Shown: positions 30,170-41,570 of the stretch, piece after piece
How positions within the stretch are numbered: the first letter of the stretch is position 1
Layout: the number at the start of each line of letters is the position of its first letter
Source of the DNA: Xanthobacteraceae bacterium
GTDB taxonomy: Bacteria; Pseudomonadota; Alphaproteobacteria; Rhizobiales; Xanthobacteraceae
Length of the DNA stretch: 64,000 nt
Reading direction: 5' to 3'
Assembly (NCBI GenBank): GCA_030037885.1
Contig: JASHPU010000257.1
Location: 1 to 64,000 of the forward strand
Notes under the pieces: generated by a model
Seen by the model: the letters and a program-made list of their open reading frames with translations, nothing else
What the model was told of the DNA's origin: nothing
Database searches by the model: none
Program-made: the position numbers and the translations under genes

Positions 30170-31438
30170 TCACTCGTAGCGCAGCGCGTCGACCGGATCG
30201 AGACGCGCCGCGCGCCACGACGGGTAGAGCGTCGCCAAGAGCGAAAGGCCGAGCGCCATCACCAGCACCGCGGTGGTTTCCTTCACATTCATGTCGGCGG
30301 GCAGCTTCGACAAGAAATACAGCTCGGACGAGAACAGGTCGGTATTGGTCAGCCAGGACAAAAAGCGCCGGATCGAATCGATGTTGAGGCATACCACCGT
30401 GCCGAGCAGGAAGCCGGCCGCGGTGCCGACCACGCCGATCGCCGAGCCGGTGATGAGAAAGACGCGCATGATCGCGCCCTGGGTCGCCCCCATGGTGCGC
30501 AGGATGGCGATGTCGCTGCCTTTGTCCTTCACCAGCATGATCAGGCCCGAGACGATGTTGAGCGCCGCCACCAGCACGATCAGGGTGAGGATCAGGAACA
30601 TGACGTTGCGCTCGACCTGCAGCGCATTGAAGAAGGTGGCGTTGCGCTGGCGCCAGTCGATCATGTAGATCGGCCGCGCCGCGGCTTTGCCGACCAGGGT
30701 GCGGAAGCGGTCGATGTGATCGGGATCGTCGGTATAGACCTCGATCGCGGTGACGTCGCCGGTACGGTTGAAATAGGCTTGCGCCTCGGGCAGCGGCATG
30801 AAGACGAAGGCGGCATCGTACTCGCTCATGCCGATCTCGAACACCGCGGCGACCTTGTAGGCCTTGATGCGGGGCGTCGTGCCCATCGGCGTGACCGCGC
30901 CGCGCGGCGAGACCAGGGTGAGGTTGTCGCCGACCCGGACCGAGAGCTGCTCGGCGAGCCGGCTGCCAATGGCGATGCCCTGCCCGCCGTCGAAGCCGTT
31001 GAGCGTGCCTTGCTTGATGTTGCGGGCGATCGACCCGAGCTTTTCCAGATCGGCGCCGCGGATGCCGCGCACCAGCACGCCGGAGGCATTGAACGGCGAT
31101 GAGGCCAACGCCTGACCTTCGACGATCGGCGCGGCCAGGCGCACGCCCTCAACCTTGCTGACGCGGTCGGCGACGTCCTTCCAGTCGGTCAGCGGCGATT
31201 CGATCGGCTGGATCAGGAGATGGCCGTTAAGGCCGAGAATCTTGTCGAGCAGCTCCTGGCGGAAGCCGTTCATCACCGCCATGACGATGATCAGGGTGGC
31301 GACGCCGAGCATGATGCCAAGGAAGGAAAAGCCGGCGATGACCGAAATGAAGCCCTCCTTGCGCCGCGCCCGCAGGTAGCGCAACGACAACATCCACTCG
31401 AATCGAGTGAAGGGAGCGGTGCCGGTCGGCTCGGGCAT
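30170..31438 (-). CDS. lolC: Lipoprotein-releasing ABC transporter permease LolC/E
   Basis: [48 protein letters not shown]; FtsX-like C-terminus. Confidence 0.92.
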   Translation of the reverse strand: MPEPTGTAPFTRFEWMLSLRYLRARRKEGFISVIAGFSFLGIMLGVATLIIVMAVMNGFRQELLDKILGLNGHLLIQPIESPLTDWKDVADRVSKVEGVRLAAPIVEGQALASSPFNASGVLVRGIRGADLEKLGSIARNIKQGTLNGFDGGQGIAIGSRLAEQLSVRVGDNLTLVSPRGAVTPMGTTPRIKAYKVAAVFEIGMSEYDAAFVFMPLPEAQAYFNRTGDVTAIEVYTDDPDHIDRFRTLVGKAAARPIYMIDWRQRNATFFNALQVERNVMFLILTLIVLVAALNIVSGLIMLVKDKGSDIAILRTMGATQGAIMRVFLITGSAIGVVGTAAGFLLGTVVCLNIDSIRRFLSWLTNTDLFSSELYFLSKLPADMNVKETTAVLVMALGLSLLATLYPSWRAARLDPVDALRYE

Positions 31439-31531
31439 GCAGTTAGGGTCTCCGCGATCAGCCGGAGTTTCACACGATTCTGGCGCTTTCAAGCCGGGAA
31501 TCGTCGAAATGCCGCACGCCAGCGCACAGGT

Positions 31532-32851
31532 TCATACCGAAAGCCGCGCCAGCGCGTCGGCCGGGCTCATCAGTTCCCGCGTACCGTCAGTGCGGCGTTT
31601 GACCTCGACCTTGCCCTCGCCAAGGCTGCGCGGGCCGACCAGGATCTGCCACGGGATGCCGATGAGATCGGCGGTGGCGAACTTGGCGCCGGGCCGCTCG
31701 TCGAGGTCGTGGTAGAGCGTGTCGATGCCGTGGGCGGCGAGCGCCGCGTAGAGCTTTTCGCACGCCGCATCGGTATCGGCGGCTCCTTGCTTGAGGTTGA
31801 GGATCATGGCCCGGAACGGCGCCACCGGTTCCGGCCATTTGATGCCGGCCTCGTCGTGAAAGGCCTCGATGATTGCGCCGGCGAGCCGCGACACGCCAAT
31901 CCCATAGGAGCCGCCGTGGATCGGGCGCTCGACGCCGTCGGGACCCGACACGACCGCGTTCATCGGCACCGAATATTTCGTGCCGAAATAGAAAATCTGC
32001 CCAACCTCGATGCCGCGGGTCTGCAGCCGCCGCGGAGGCGGCACCTCGTGTTCGAAGCGGGCTTGGTCATGAACGTCCTGGGTCGCGGCGTAGAGGCTCG
32101 TCCACTGCCGGATGATGGGCGAAAGGTCGCCTTCGTAATTCACATCCTCGCTGGGAATGGCCAGATCGAGCACCCTTTCGTCGCAGAAGACGCCGGACTC
32201 GCCGGTCTCCGCCAGGATGAGGAACTCATGCGACAGATCACCGCCGATGGGACCGGTCTCGGCCCGCATCGGGATCGCCTTAAGTCCCATGCGCGCGAAG
32301 GTCCGCAGATAGGCGACGAACATCTTGTTATAGGAAAGCCGCGCCGCCGCCTCATCGATGTCGAATGAATAGGCGTCTTTCATCAGGAACTCGCGGCCGC
32401 GCATCACCCCAAAGCGAGGGCGCTGCTCGTCGCGGAACTTCCACTGGATATGGTAGAGGTTCTTTGGCAAGTCCCGGTACGAGCGGATCGCGGCGCGGAA
32501 GATTTCCGTGATCATGTCCTCGTTGGTGGGCCCGTAGAGCAGCTCGCGCTCATGGCGGTCCTTGATGCGCAGCATTTCCGGCCCGTAGGCGTCGTAGCGT
32601 CCGCTCTCGCGCCACAGGTCGGCCAGCTGCAGGGTGGGCATCAGGAGTTCAACGGCGCCAGCGCGGTCCTGCTCCTCACGCACGATCTGCTCGATCTTCT
32701 TGAGCACGCCGAAGCCCAGCGGCAGCCACGCATAGATGCCGGCGGCTTCCTGGCGGATCATGCCGGCGCGCAGCATCAGCCGATGCGAGGCAATTTCGGC
32801 TTCCTTGGGGGTTTCGCGCAGGATCGGCAGAAAATAACGGGACAGGCGCAT
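31532..32851 (-). CDS. proS: Prolyl-tRNA synthetase (short alphaproteobacterial type)
   Basis: [59 protein letters not shown]. Confidence 0.95.
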   Translation of the reverse strand: MRLSRYFLPILRETPKEAEIASHRLMLRAGMIRQEAAGIYAWLPLGFGVLKKIEQIVREEQDRAGAVELLMPTLQLADLWRESGRYDAYGPEMLRIKDRHERELLYGPTNEDMITEIFRAAIRSYRDLPKNLYHIQWKFRDEQRPRFGVMRGREFLMKDAYSFDIDEAAARLSYNKMFVAYLRTFARMGLKAIPMRAETGPIGGDLSHEFLILAETGESGVFCDERVLDLAIPSEDVNYEGDLSPIIRQWTSLYAATQDVHDQARFEHEVPPPRRLQTRGIEVGQIFYFGTKYSVPMNAVVSGPDGVERPIHGGSYGIGVSRLAGAIIEAFHDEAGIKWPEPVAPFRAMILNLKQGAADTDAACEKLYAALAAHGIDTLYHDLDERPGAKFATADLIGIPWQILVGPRSLGEGKVEVKRRTDGTRELMSPADALARLSV

Positions 32852-32953
32852 GCCGCCACAAACCCGATTCAACGGCGGAACACAACGGTAGTGTTTTTTT
32901 AGTCGCAGTCTCTGCAGGCTGATGACAGCAGGAAAAAGATCGATTACGAATGG

Positions 32954-33135
32954 CCATGGCTATCGTGGAAACCGTCTAAACGGCACCACGATAGTGGTCC
33001 AAGTCTTGGGAGGATGGCCTTCAGAGCGCGAACCAACGCCGCCCCACGCCGGACCAGGAATCCCCTAAGCAAGGCGTGGGTAAGGGGCCGAGATAAGGAA
33101 TTTTGAGGCAGGGTTTCGGCCCTGCCTTTTCTTTT
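32954..33135 (+). ncRNA. Candidate orphan structured small RNA
   Basis: Intergenic; successive inverted repeats CTATCGTGG/CCACGATAG (32960-32994), CCAAG/CTTGG, CCCACGCC/GGCGTGGG (33043-33080), then a T-tract terminator; no plus-strand CDS upstream. Confidence 0.4.
33106..33135 (+). terminator. Rho-independent terminator
   Basis: AGGCAGGG-TTTCGG-CCCTGCCT followed by TTTCTTTT. Confidence 0.8.
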
Positions 33136-33211
33136 CGAGGCGGCAGGTGAATCCCCCAAGGCGGTTTAGGATATTGATCTAAGTATCTGGGATAAAGCCG
33201 ATTTGCCACAA

Positions 33212-33481
33212 TTAATCATGCATACCGAACGGCGCCAAAAGGCCGTTGAGCGAGACCAGCCGATGGACATAGACGACGTAACACGCGACAAAAACACCCC
33301 CGGCGACCAGCGTCGTCCACAGGAGCTTGCGGCCGAGTTGCGGCAGCACTGGCGCGCCCGGATCGGTGCCCGGCGCGATATCGCCGCCCTCATGCTGGCT
33401 GTGCACGCCCCACGGCAGCACCGCGAACAGCACCACCCACCAGATCAGAAAAAAAACGGCGACCGCCGTGGTCTTGGTCAT
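33212..33481 (-). CDS. DUF1467 family membrane protein
   Basis: MTKTTAVAVFFLIWWVVLFAVLPWGVHSQHE...GAPVLPQLGRKLLWTTLVAG. Confidence 0.85.
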   Translation of the reverse strand: MTKTTAVAVFFLIWWVVLFAVLPWGVHSQHEGGDIAPGTDPGAPVLPQLGRKLLWTTLVAGGVFVACYVVYVHRLVSLNGLLAPFGMHD

Positions 33482-33492
33482 TTTTGCCGCGT

Positions 33493-33897
33493 TCAGGCTT
33501 GTTCGAGCTCGACCAGCGTTCCGGCAAAATCCTTCGGATGCAGGAACAGGACCGGCCTGCCATGGGCGCCGATCTTCGGCTCGCCGTCGCCGAGGATGCG
33601 CGCTCCGGCCGCCTTTAGCGCATCGCGCGCGGTGCGGATATCGGGCACTTCGTAGCAGACATGATGCATGCCGCCGTCCGGATTGCGTTCCAGAAATTTG
33701 GCGATCGGCGAATTGCCGCCGAGCGGCGCGATCAGCTCGATCTTGGTATTCGGCAGGGTAACGAACACCGTGGTAACGCCATGCTCGGCCTGCGGCACCG
33801 CGGCCGAAATTTTGGCGCCGAGCGCGTCGCGGTATATTGCTGCCGCCTTGGCGAGATCGGGCACCGCAATGGCGACGTGATTGAGCTTGCCAATCAT
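33493..33897 (-). CDS. mce: Methylmalonyl-CoA epimerase
   Basis: LNHVAIAVPDLAKAAAIYRDALGAKIS...DGGMHHVCYEVPDI. Confidence 0.92.
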   Translation of the reverse strand: MIGKLNHVAIAVPDLAKAAAIYRDALGAKISAAVPQAEHGVTTVFVTLPNTKIELIAPLGGNSPIAKFLERNPDGGMHHVCYEVPDIRTARDALKAAGARILGDGEPKIGAHGRPVLFLHPKDFAGTLVELEQA

Positions 33898-33924
33898 CGC
33901 TGACCTTCTCGCTTTCGAGGAAAA

Positions 33925-35595
33925 TTACACCTCGAGCACGTGGACGTGGCAGATCGGCTTTTTGTTCCACCGCTGTGCGATAGCGGAGCGCACGGCGCGG
34001 CGTACTGCTTCGGCGACGGCGTCGGGATCGCGCCGGCGCGGTCTTGGCATGGATTCGAAGGCCTCTTCGATGGCGTCGCGCGCGATGTCGGCGATGGAGG
34101 CGCCTCCGGCATCAGCCTCGGGAATGCCGAACAGCTCAATCTCGGGATCGGCGGCGAGCGCGCCGTTGTCGGTCAAAGCAAGCGCGACGCTGACCGCGCC
34201 GGAAAAACTCATGCGGCGCCGCGACGCGACGGTGCGCGCTTCGGCATTGATGAGCAGTATTCCGTCCTTGTAGAGGCGGCCGGAGGGAATCTGGTCGATA
34301 ATTTGCGCTGGCCCGGGCGCGAGCCGCACCAAGTCGCCATTGCGGCACACCACGACCTGCGGCACGCCGGCGCGGCGCGCCAAATCGGCATGCTCGGCGA
34401 GATGCAGCGCCTCGCCGTGGGCCGGGATCAGGATTTGCGGCTTGACCCAGCCGATCATGTCGAGGAGTTCGGCCCGCCGGGGATGTCCGGAGACGTGGAC
34501 CAGATGGGTGCGGTCGGTGATGACCTCGACGCCTTGGGCAACCAGCCCGTTGATCACCCGGTCCACGGCCTTCTCGTTGCCCGGAATGGCGCGCGAGGAA
34601 AAGATCACGCGGTCGCCCTTGGACAGCGCCACCTCCGGATGCTCGTCCTCGGCGATGCGGGCCAGCGCCGCGCGCGGCTCGCCCTGGCTGCCGGTGCACA
34701 GCGCCAACACCTTGTCGGGCGGCAGATAGCCGTAAGTGTCGGCGCCGCGGAACTCCTGCACGCCGTGGAGATAGCCGATCTCGCGCGCGACCTGCACCAC
34801 CCGCTCCATGGCGCGGCCGACCACGACGACTTCGCGGCCCGCGGCGCGCGCCGCATCGGCCACAGCGCGGATGCGGTCGACATGGGAGGCGAAGGTCGTC
34901 ACCGCGACGCGCGCTGGTGCCGTGCGCACAAGTTCGGCAATGGTTTTGGCGACGTCGGCCTCGGACGGCGACCGGCCCTCGCGTGCGGCATTAGTGGAAT
35001 CGCCGATCAGCGCCAGCACGCCCTCCGCCCCGAGCGCGGCAAGCCGCGCCGCGTCGGTCTTGGAACCGGTGAGCGGCGTCGGATCGATCTTCCAGTCGCC
35101 CGTGTGCAGCGCGGTGCCGGCGGCGGTGCGGATGGCGAGCGCGTTGGATTCCGGGATCGAATGGGCGACGCTGATAAACTCGACGTCGAACGGGCCGAGC
35201 GTCAAGCGCCCGCGCAGCGGCACGATATTAATTGGAATTTGTGGTGCGCCGGGCTCACCGAGCCGCTTGGCCTCGAACAAGGCGGCCGTAAACGGCGTGG
35301 CGTAAAGCGGCACGTTATTAAGCCGCGGCCACAGATCGATCAGCGCGCCCATGTGGTCCTCGTGGCCGTGGGTGAGCACCATGCCGACGATGTTCTTGCG
35401 CTCTTCCACGAGGTAGCGGATGTCGGGCATGATCAGATCGATGCCCGGCAATTGCTCCTCGGACGCGAACGACACGCCGCAATCGACGATGAGCCATTGC
35501 CGGCGGCGCTCGTCGCCAAAACCGTAGATCGAGAGATTCATCCCGATCTCGCCGATGCCGCCGAGCGGCGCGAACACGAATTCACTCTGCGCCAT
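33925..35595 (-). CDS. rnj: Ribonuclease J
   Basis: FAPLGGIGEIGMNLSIYG; VLTHGHEDHMGAL; ALCTGSQGEPRAALARIA; VSGHPRRAELLDMIGWVKPQ. Confidence 0.93.
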   Translation of the reverse strand: MAQSEFVFAPLGGIGEIGMNLSIYGFGDERRRQWLIVDCGVSFASEEQLPGIDLIMPDIRYLVEERKNIVGMVLTHGHEDHMGALIDLWPRLNNVPLYATPFTAALFEAKRLGEPGAPQIPINIVPLRGRLTLGPFDVEFISVAHSIPESNALAIRTAAGTALHTGDWKIDPTPLTGSKTDAARLAALGAEGVLALIGDSTNAAREGRSPSEADVAKTIAELVRTAPARVAVTTFASHVDRIRAVADAARAAGREVVVVGRAMERVVQVAREIGYLHGVQEFRGADTYGYLPPDKVLALCTGSQGEPRAALARIAEDEHPEVALSKGDRVIFSSRAIPGNEKAVDRVINGLVAQGVEVITDRTHLVHVSGHPRRAELLDMIGWVKPQILIPAHGEALHLAEHADLARRAGVPQVVVCRNGDLVRLAPGPAQIIDQIPSGRLYKDGILLINAEARTVASRRRMSFSGAVSVALALTDNGALAADPEIELFGIPEADAGGASIADIARDAIEEAFESMPRPRRRDPDAVAEAVRRAVRSAIAQRWNKKPICHVHVLEV

Positions 35596-36400
35596 CGGCC
35601 ACTATCTGATCGGGGTGAGAGACGCGCTCGGGATCGCCGGCGAGCGTAAAAACCTCGCCGGCGGCGATCGTTTGCAACGTGCCGTCGGCGCGGCGCAGCA
35701 GCAGGCAGCCGCTGTTGTCGAGGCCCTCGCAACGGCCGGAAAGTTCGCGGTCAGGCAGCCGCACGCGGATTGGCTCGCCGATGCCTGCGGCGCGGCCAAG
35801 CCAATCGTGACGAATGCCGGCAAAGCCTACGCCGCCCCGCCATTGCGCAAGACGGCGCAGCATGGCGCCCGAGAGCGCCGTGAACAATTCGTCGGCGCTG
35901 ACCGGCGCACCGGCCGCCGCCAGATCGGTGGCAGGGTAGCCCGTCTGCGCCGGATGATGCATGCAGTTCACACCGATGCCGATCGCCACGGTGATCTTTC
36001 CGCCGAGCATGCGGCCCTCGAGCAAAATGCCGGCCAGCTTTCCGCGGCCGCAGAGCACGTCGTTGGGCCATTTCAGCGCAAGACGCTGCGCCACCATAGG
36101 CGCGCGGTCGGCGAGCGCGTCAAGAACAGCAAGCGCGGCGACGAACGACAATTCGGGCGCATGCGGCGGTGGCGCCGGATCGTGAAGCAACAGCGTGGCG
36201 TAGAGATTACCGCGCGGCGAGGCCCAGGTGTTGCCGCGGCGGCCGCGCCCTTGCGTCTGCTCGCATGCCACGATCCACAGCGGCCGCGCGTCATCCGCGT
36301 GCTCGACGGCATGGCGCAGAGCCTCGACATTCGTCGAGGGCAAAACGTCATGCGTCGCCACGCGGAAACCCAAACGTCCGGCTGCCGGATCAAGCCGCAT
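35582..36400 (-). CDS. birA: Biotin--[acetyl-CoA-carboxylase] ligase
   Basis: ACEQTQGRGRRGNTWASPRGNLYATLLL; LALKWPNDVLCGRGKLAGILLE; ATG overlaps nuoN stop. Confidence 0.92.
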   Translation of the reverse strand: MRLDPAAGRLGFRVATHDVLPSTNVEALRHAVEHADDARPLWIVACEQTQGRGRRGNTWASPRGNLYATLLLHDPAPPPHAPELSFVAALAVLDALADRAPMVAQRLALKWPNDVLCGRGKLAGILLEGRMLGGKITVAIGIGVNCMHHPAQTGYPATDLAAAGAPVSADELFTALSGAMLRRLAQWRGGVGFAGIRHDWLGRAAGIGEPIRVRLPDRELSGRCEGLDNSGCLLLRRADGTLQTIAAGEVFTLAGDPERVSHPDQIVADGAE

Positions 36401-37833
36401 CAGAATAGCGAATGGGCGGCCGCACTTGCCGCGCCGACCAGCGGCCCGGGATAAACAAAGAACAAGATGTTGAACAGGCCGCACACCGCCAGCACGATGC
36501 GCAGCTCTATGGGCATGGCATAAAAGCCTTCGACGGCCTCGTCGAAATACATGATCTTGACGATTGCCAGATAATAATAGGCGCCGACCACGCTCGCCAG
36601 GACGCCGATTATTGCCAGCACGTAGAGGCCGGCCTTGATGGCGGCGAGGAAGACATAAAACTTGGCGAAGAAGCCGGCGAGCGGCGGCACGCCGGCCATG
36701 GAGAACAGCAGCATCGCCAGCAGGAACGCCATGGTCGGATGGGTGCGGCCAAGTCCGGCAAGCTGATCGATCGATTCCACCATGCCAGTCGAGCGCCGCA
36801 TCGCCAGGATCACAGCGAAAACGCCGAGCGTCATGGTGATGTAGATCGCCATATAGAGCAACACGCCCTGCACGCCCTCGGGCGTGCCGGCGGCGAGGCC
36901 GATCAGCGCGTAGCCCATATGGCCGATCGACGAATACGCCATCAGCCGCTTGAAATTGCGCTGGCCGATGGCGGCGAAGGAGCCGAGCAGCGTCGAGGCG
37001 ATGGCGACGAAGACCAGGATCTGCTGCCACTCGCTGGTAATGCCTGGAAACGCCACGACCGTGGCACGCACGAACATGGCGATGGCGGCGACCTTGGGCG
37101 CGGCGGCGAAGAACGCGGTGACCGGCGTCGGCGCGCCCTCGTAAACGTCCGGCGTCCACATGTGAAACGGCACCGCCGCGGCCTTGAAGCAGAAGCCGGC
37201 GAACAGAAAGACGAGGCCGAAGATCAGCCCGACGCCGCCTTGCGCCGCCACCTGGGCGATTCCGGTAAAGCTCACCGTGCCGGTAAAACCGTAGATCAGC
37301 GAGGCGCCATAGAGCAGCATGCCGGACGACAGTGCGCCAAGCACGAAATATTTCAGCCCGGCTTCGGTCGAACGCAGCGAGCCGCGATGGCTCGCCGCCA
37401 TCACGTAAAGCGGCAGGCTCATCAGTTCCAGGCCGAGATAAAGCGCGATCAGGTCGGCGGCCGAGATCAGCATCAGCATGCCGAGCGTGGAGAGCAGAAC
37501 GAGGACGGAATATTCGACGCGCTGCTGGCGCTCGCGCTGTGCATGATCGATCGACATGGCGACGGCGGCGGCTGAGCCGATCAGCGCCAAAATTTTGAGA
37601 AAGCGGGCGAAATCGTCGACCACGAAGCTGCCGCCGAAGCTCACCAGGCGGCCGGAGGGCAGCGCCAGCAGCACCGCGCCGGCGATCACCAGGAGCGCGA
37701 TTGCGGCAAAATCGACGACGCGGACGGAAGCGGCACCGAATACGCCGGCCATGAGCAGCGCCATGGCGCCGAGCCCGAGCACGATCTCGGGCAGCACCGG
37801 CAGAATAGCGGGATACGCCACGGCAGCCATCAT
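36400..37833 (-). CDS. nuoN: NADH-quinone oxidoreductase subunit N
   Basis: Polytopic; [46 protein letters not shown]. Confidence 0.95.
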   Translation of the reverse strand: MMAAVAYPAILPVLPEIVLGLGAMALLMAGVFGAASVRVVDFAAIALLVIAGAVLLALPSGRLVSFGGSFVVDDFARFLKILALIGSAAAVAMSIDHAQRERQQRVEYSVLVLLSTLGMLMLISAADLIALYLGLELMSLPLYVMAASHRGSLRSTEAGLKYFVLGALSSGMLLYGASLIYGFTGTVSFTGIAQVAAQGGVGLIFGLVFLFAGFCFKAAAVPFHMWTPDVYEGAPTPVTAFFAAAPKVAAIAMFVRATVVAFPGITSEWQQILVFVAIASTLLGSFAAIGQRNFKRLMAYSSIGHMGYALIGLAAGTPEGVQGVLLYMAIYITMTLGVFAVILAMRRSTGMVESIDQLAGLGRTHPTMAFLLAMLLFSMAGVPPLAGFFAKFYVFLAAIKAGLYVLAIIGVLASVVGAYYYLAIVKIMYFDEAVEGFYAMPIELRIVLAVCGLFNILFFVYPGPLVGAASAAAHSLF

Positions 37834-37834
37834 C

Positions 37835-39340
37835 TCACCTCGCCAGCGCCGCCGTCTGCGCGCCGTTGAGCGCGTGGTGGTAATTGTCGATCAGCTGCGT
37901 GACCGAGGCGGCGGAGAAATCGAGCACCGGCTTCGGGTAGACGCCGATCAGGATGGTCACGATGATGAGCGGCGCGAACACGATCATCTCGCGCCAACCG
38001 ATGTCGCGGATGGCGGCCAGGCTCGCCTTTTCCAGCTTGCCGAAGATCACCTTGCGGTAGAGCCACAGCATGTAGCCAGCGGACAGGATCGTGCCGAGTG
38101 CCGCCAGCGTCGCCACCCAGGTGTTGACCCGGAAGGTGCCGATCATGGTCAGGAACTCGCCGACGAAGCCTGACGTGCCGGGCAAGCCCATATTGGCCAG
38201 CGCAAACACCATGAACACGAAGGCGTAGAGCGGCATGCGGTTGACGAGCCCGCCATAGGCGGCGATCTCGCGGGTGTGCATGCGGTCGTAGACGACGCCG
38301 ACGCAAAGGAACAAGGCGGCCGAGATCACGCCGTGGGACAGCATCTGAAAAATACCGCCGGAGACGCCCTGGGCCGTCACCGCGAACAAGCCCATGGTGA
38401 CGAAGCCCATATGCGCCACCGACGAATAGGCGATCAGCTTCTTCCAGTCCTCCTGCATCAAGGCGACCAGCGAGGTGTAGACGATGGCAATGACGGAGAG
38501 CGCATAAATCAGCGGCGCCAAGTGCTGCGTGGCGACGGGGAACATCGGCAGCGAAAAGCGCAAAAAGCCGTAGCCGCCCAACTTCAACAGGACGGCGGCG
38601 AGGATCACCGAGCCGGCGGTCGGCGCCTCGACGTGGGCGTCCGGCAGCCAGGTATGGACCGGCCACATCGGCAGCTTGACGGCGAACGAGGCCAAAAAGG
38701 CGAGGAACGCCCAGGTCTGCAGGCTGCGCGGAAAGCCGTGATGCAGCAAGGTCGGGATGTCGGTGGTGCCGGCGTCCCAGTACATCGCCATGATGGCGAG
38801 CAGCATGAACACCGAGCCGAGAAACGTGTAGAGGAAGAACTTGAAGCTCGCATAGACCCGGCGCGGGCCGCCCCACACGCCGATGATAATAAACATCGGA
38901 ATGAGGCCACCCTCGAAGAAAAAGTAGAACAGCACCAGATCGAGCGCGCAGAAGGTGCCGACCATCAGGGTTTCCATGACCAGAAACGTGATCATGTAGG
39001 CGCGCACGCGGCGCTGGATCGCGGTCCAGCTCGCCAGGATGCAGATCGGCATCAGCCCGGTGGTGAGGATCACAAACGGCAGCGAAATGCCGTCGACGCC
39101 CATCGCGTAGCCGATGGTGTTGCCGAGCCACGGGGCCTTTTCGACGAACTGAAAGTCGGGCGTGGACGGATCAAAGCGCCAGACCAGGATCAACGAAATG
39201 GCGAACGTGATCAGCGTGGTCCACAGCGCCACCCAGCGCGCGTTGCGCAGGCCGGCTTCGTCGTCGCCCAGGAAGGCGATGAACAGCGCGCCGGCAACCG
39301 GCAGGAACGTGACGACGGACAGGATCGGCCAGCTCGTCAT
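37835..39340 (-). CDS. nuoM: NADH-quinone oxidoreductase subunit M
   Basis: [62 protein letters not shown]. Confidence 0.96.
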   Translation of the reverse strand: MTSWPILSVVTFLPVAGALFIAFLGDDEAGLRNARWVALWTTLITFAISLILVWRFDPSTPDFQFVEKAPWLGNTIGYAMGVDGISLPFVILTTGLMPICILASWTAIQRRVRAYMITFLVMETLMVGTFCALDLVLFYFFFEGGLIPMFIIIGVWGGPRRVYASFKFFLYTFLGSVFMLLAIMAMYWDAGTTDIPTLLHHGFPRSLQTWAFLAFLASFAVKLPMWPVHTWLPDAHVEAPTAGSVILAAVLLKLGGYGFLRFSLPMFPVATQHLAPLIYALSVIAIVYTSLVALMQEDWKKLIAYSSVAHMGFVTMGLFAVTAQGVSGGIFQMLSHGVISAALFLCVGVVYDRMHTREIAAYGGLVNRMPLYAFVFMVFALANMGLPGTSGFVGEFLTMIGTFRVNTWVATLAALGTILSAGYMLWLYRKVIFGKLEKASLAAIRDIGWREMIVFAPLIIVTILIGVYPKPVLDFSAASVTQLIDNYHHALNGAQTAALAR

Positions 39341-41430
39341 CCGTGCGCTCCGTAGAACATGAACCAGGTCACGGCCGCGGCAACGCCGATCAGCATGGCG
39401 AAGGCGTAATGATAGAGATAGCCGGTCTGCAGCCGCACCACGTTGCGGGTGACGTCGAGCACGCGCGCGGATACGCCGTCAGGCCCGAAGCCGTCGATGA
39501 TAAAGCCGTCGCCGCCCTTCCAGAGCAGCCGGCCGAGCCACAAGGTCGGGCGGACGAGCAGATAGTCGTAGATCTCGTCGAAGTACCATTTGTTGAGCAG
39601 GAATTGGTAGAGCACGTGTTGCTGGCGCGCCAATTCCTCGGGCAGGTCCGGCCGGCGGATGTAAAACAGCCAAGCGACCAGAAAGCCGACGATCATCATC
39701 AATGTGGGCAGGATCGACAGCAGCAGTGGCACTTTCTCGGCGCCTTCGAACAGCGTGTCGGCGATGCCAAGCTGCAGCGAGCCGCGGAAGAATTCGTCGG
39801 TGCCGTGGCCGGTGAACACGGCGAGCGCCGGATAGCCGGCGGCGATCGAGCCGATGGCGAACAGCGCCAGCGGCACCAGCACGGTCAACGGCGTCTCATG
39901 CGCCGCCTCGTAGTGCGCGCGGTCATGCGGGGCGCCGTGGAAGGTCTTGAAAATCAGCCGCCAGGAATAGAACGCGGTCAACGCTGCGGCGCCGAGCGTC
40001 ATGACGAACCCGTAAGCCGCCATCGGATTGGTGCTGACGAGCGCCGACTCGATGATGGCATCCTTGGAGAAATAGCCCGCAGTGAACGGAAAGCCGGTGA
40101 GCGCCAGGGTGCCGATCAGCATGGTCGCGTAGGTGAACGGCAGCTTGCGCCACAGCCCGCCCATGTGGCGGATGTCCTGCTCGTGATGCATGGCGATGAT
40201 CACCGAGCCGGAGCATAAGAACAGCAGCGCCTTGAAGAAGGCGTGGGTGAACAGATGGAACATGCCGACCGAATAGGCGCCGAACCCCATGGCGACGAAC
40301 ATGTAGCCGAGCTGCGAGCAGGTCGAATAGGCGATGATACGCTTGATGTCGTTCTGCACCAGGCCGACGGTGGCGGCGAACATGCAGGTGGTGGCGCCGA
40401 TGAAGATGACGAAGGCCGACGCGCCCGGCGACAGCGAGAACAGCGGCGACAGCCGCGCCACCATGAACACGCCCGCGGTCACCATGGTGGCGGCATGGAT
40501 CAGGGCCGAGACCGGCGTCGGTCCCTCCATGGCGTCGGGCAACCAGGTGTGCAGCAGGAACTGCGCCGATTTTCCCATCGCGCCGATGAACAAGAGCACG
40601 CAGACGAGCGTCAGTGCATCGACGTCCCAGCTCAGGAAGTGATAGACCTTGCCGGCGAGGCTGGGCGCCTGGGCAAAGATGGTGTCGAAATCGACCGCAC
40701 CGGTGAGCGCGAAGACCGCAAAAATGCCGAGCGAGAAGCCGAAATCGCCGACGCGGTTGACGATGAAGGCCTTGATCGCCGCGGCGTTGGCTTCCGGCTT
40801 GTGATACCAGAAACCGATCAGCAGATAGCTCGCCAGCCCGACGCCTTCCCAGCCGAAGAACAACTGCACCAGATTGTCGGCCGTCACCAGCATCAGCATG
40901 GCGAAGGTGAAGAACGACAGATAGGAGAAGAAGCGCGGCTTGTACGGATCCTCCTCCATGTAGCCGATCGAATAGAGGTGAACCAGCGACGACACCGTGG
41001 TCACCACGGCCAGCATCACCGCGGTGAGCGGATCGATGCGCAGCGCCCAGTCGGAATGCAGATCGGCGAAGGTGATGAAGCTGAACAGCCGCACCCGCGC
41101 CTCATGGCCGGCGACGCCGACGTCGTAGAACGCGTACCAGGACAACAGGCAGGCGATGACGAGGAACGTGGTCGTGATCAACTCGGCCGGGCGCGAACCG
41201 GCAGCAGGCGGCTCGTCCGCCGGCTCCTCGACGTGGGTATTGGCGAAGGCGGCGTGCTGCTCGTGCGGCGATGGCGCGCCGCGCGGCCGGTGCTCGGCAA
41301 CGGGCGACGCCGCACGGTCGCCATGCGGCGGCGGGTCTTCGCCCGGCAAGCGGTTACGCGCGCCGAGCAGCGCGATAATGCCGGCGAGGATCGAGCCGAG
41401 CAGCGGCAGGGCGACGATGGTTTCGTACAT
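39337..41430 (-). CDS. nuoL: NADH-quinone oxidoreductase subunit L
   Basis: [41 protein letters not shown]; hydrophilic insert after TM1. Confidence 0.96.
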   Translation of the reverse strand: MYETIVALPLLGSILAGIIALLGARNRLPGEDPPPHGDRAASPVAEHRPRGAPSPHEQHAAFANTHVEEPADEPPAAGSRPAELITTTFLVIACLLSWYAFYDVGVAGHEARVRLFSFITFADLHSDWALRIDPLTAVMLAVVTTVSSLVHLYSIGYMEEDPYKPRFFSYLSFFTFAMLMLVTADNLVQLFFGWEGVGLASYLLIGFWYHKPEANAAAIKAFIVNRVGDFGFSLGIFAVFALTGAVDFDTIFAQAPSLAGKVYHFLSWDVDALTLVCVLLFIGAMGKSAQFLLHTWLPDAMEGPTPVSALIHAATMVTAGVFMVARLSPLFSLSPGASAFVIFIGATTCMFAATVGLVQNDIKRIIAYSTCSQLGYMFVAMGFGAYSVGMFHLFTHAFFKALLFLCSGSVIIAMHHEQDIRHMGGLWRKLPFTYATMLIGTLALTGFPFTAGYFSKDAIIESALVSTNPMAAYGFVMTLGAAALTAFYSWRLIFKTFHGAPHDRAHYEAAHETPLTVLVPLALFAIGSIAAGYPALAVFTGHGTDEFFRGSLQLGIADTLFEGAEKVPLLLSILPTLMMIVGFLVAWLFYIRRPDLPEELARQQHVLYQFLLNKWYFDEIYDYLLVRPTLWLGRLLWKGGDGFIIDGFGPDGVSARVLDVTRNVVRLQTGYLYHYAFAMLIGVAAAVTWFMFYGAHG

Positions 41431-41447
41431 GCCGCTAGATCCCCGTC

Positions 41448-41470
41448 ATGCCCGCGCTTGTCGCGGGCAT
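41448..41470. repeat. Intergenic palindrome inside nuo operon (ATGCCCGCG-CTTGT-CGCGGGCAT)
   Basis: Perfect 9-bp arms between nuoL and nuoK. Confidence 0.8.
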
Positions 41471-41570
41471 CCACGTCTTGAATCTTTCATGACGCGTTGA
41501 AGTCACGGATGGCCAGGACAAGCCCGGCCACGACGGCTTCGCAGAACGATGATCTAATCCGCTCACACTT

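Noticed and set aside
32944-33159. 71-aa minus-strand ORF in proS-DUF1467 gap
   Set aside because: Spans the hairpins and terminator; better explained by structured RNA than protein.
33940-35649. 569-aa ORF antisense to RNase J
   Set aside because: GC-driven shadow ORF opposite a clear rnj gene.
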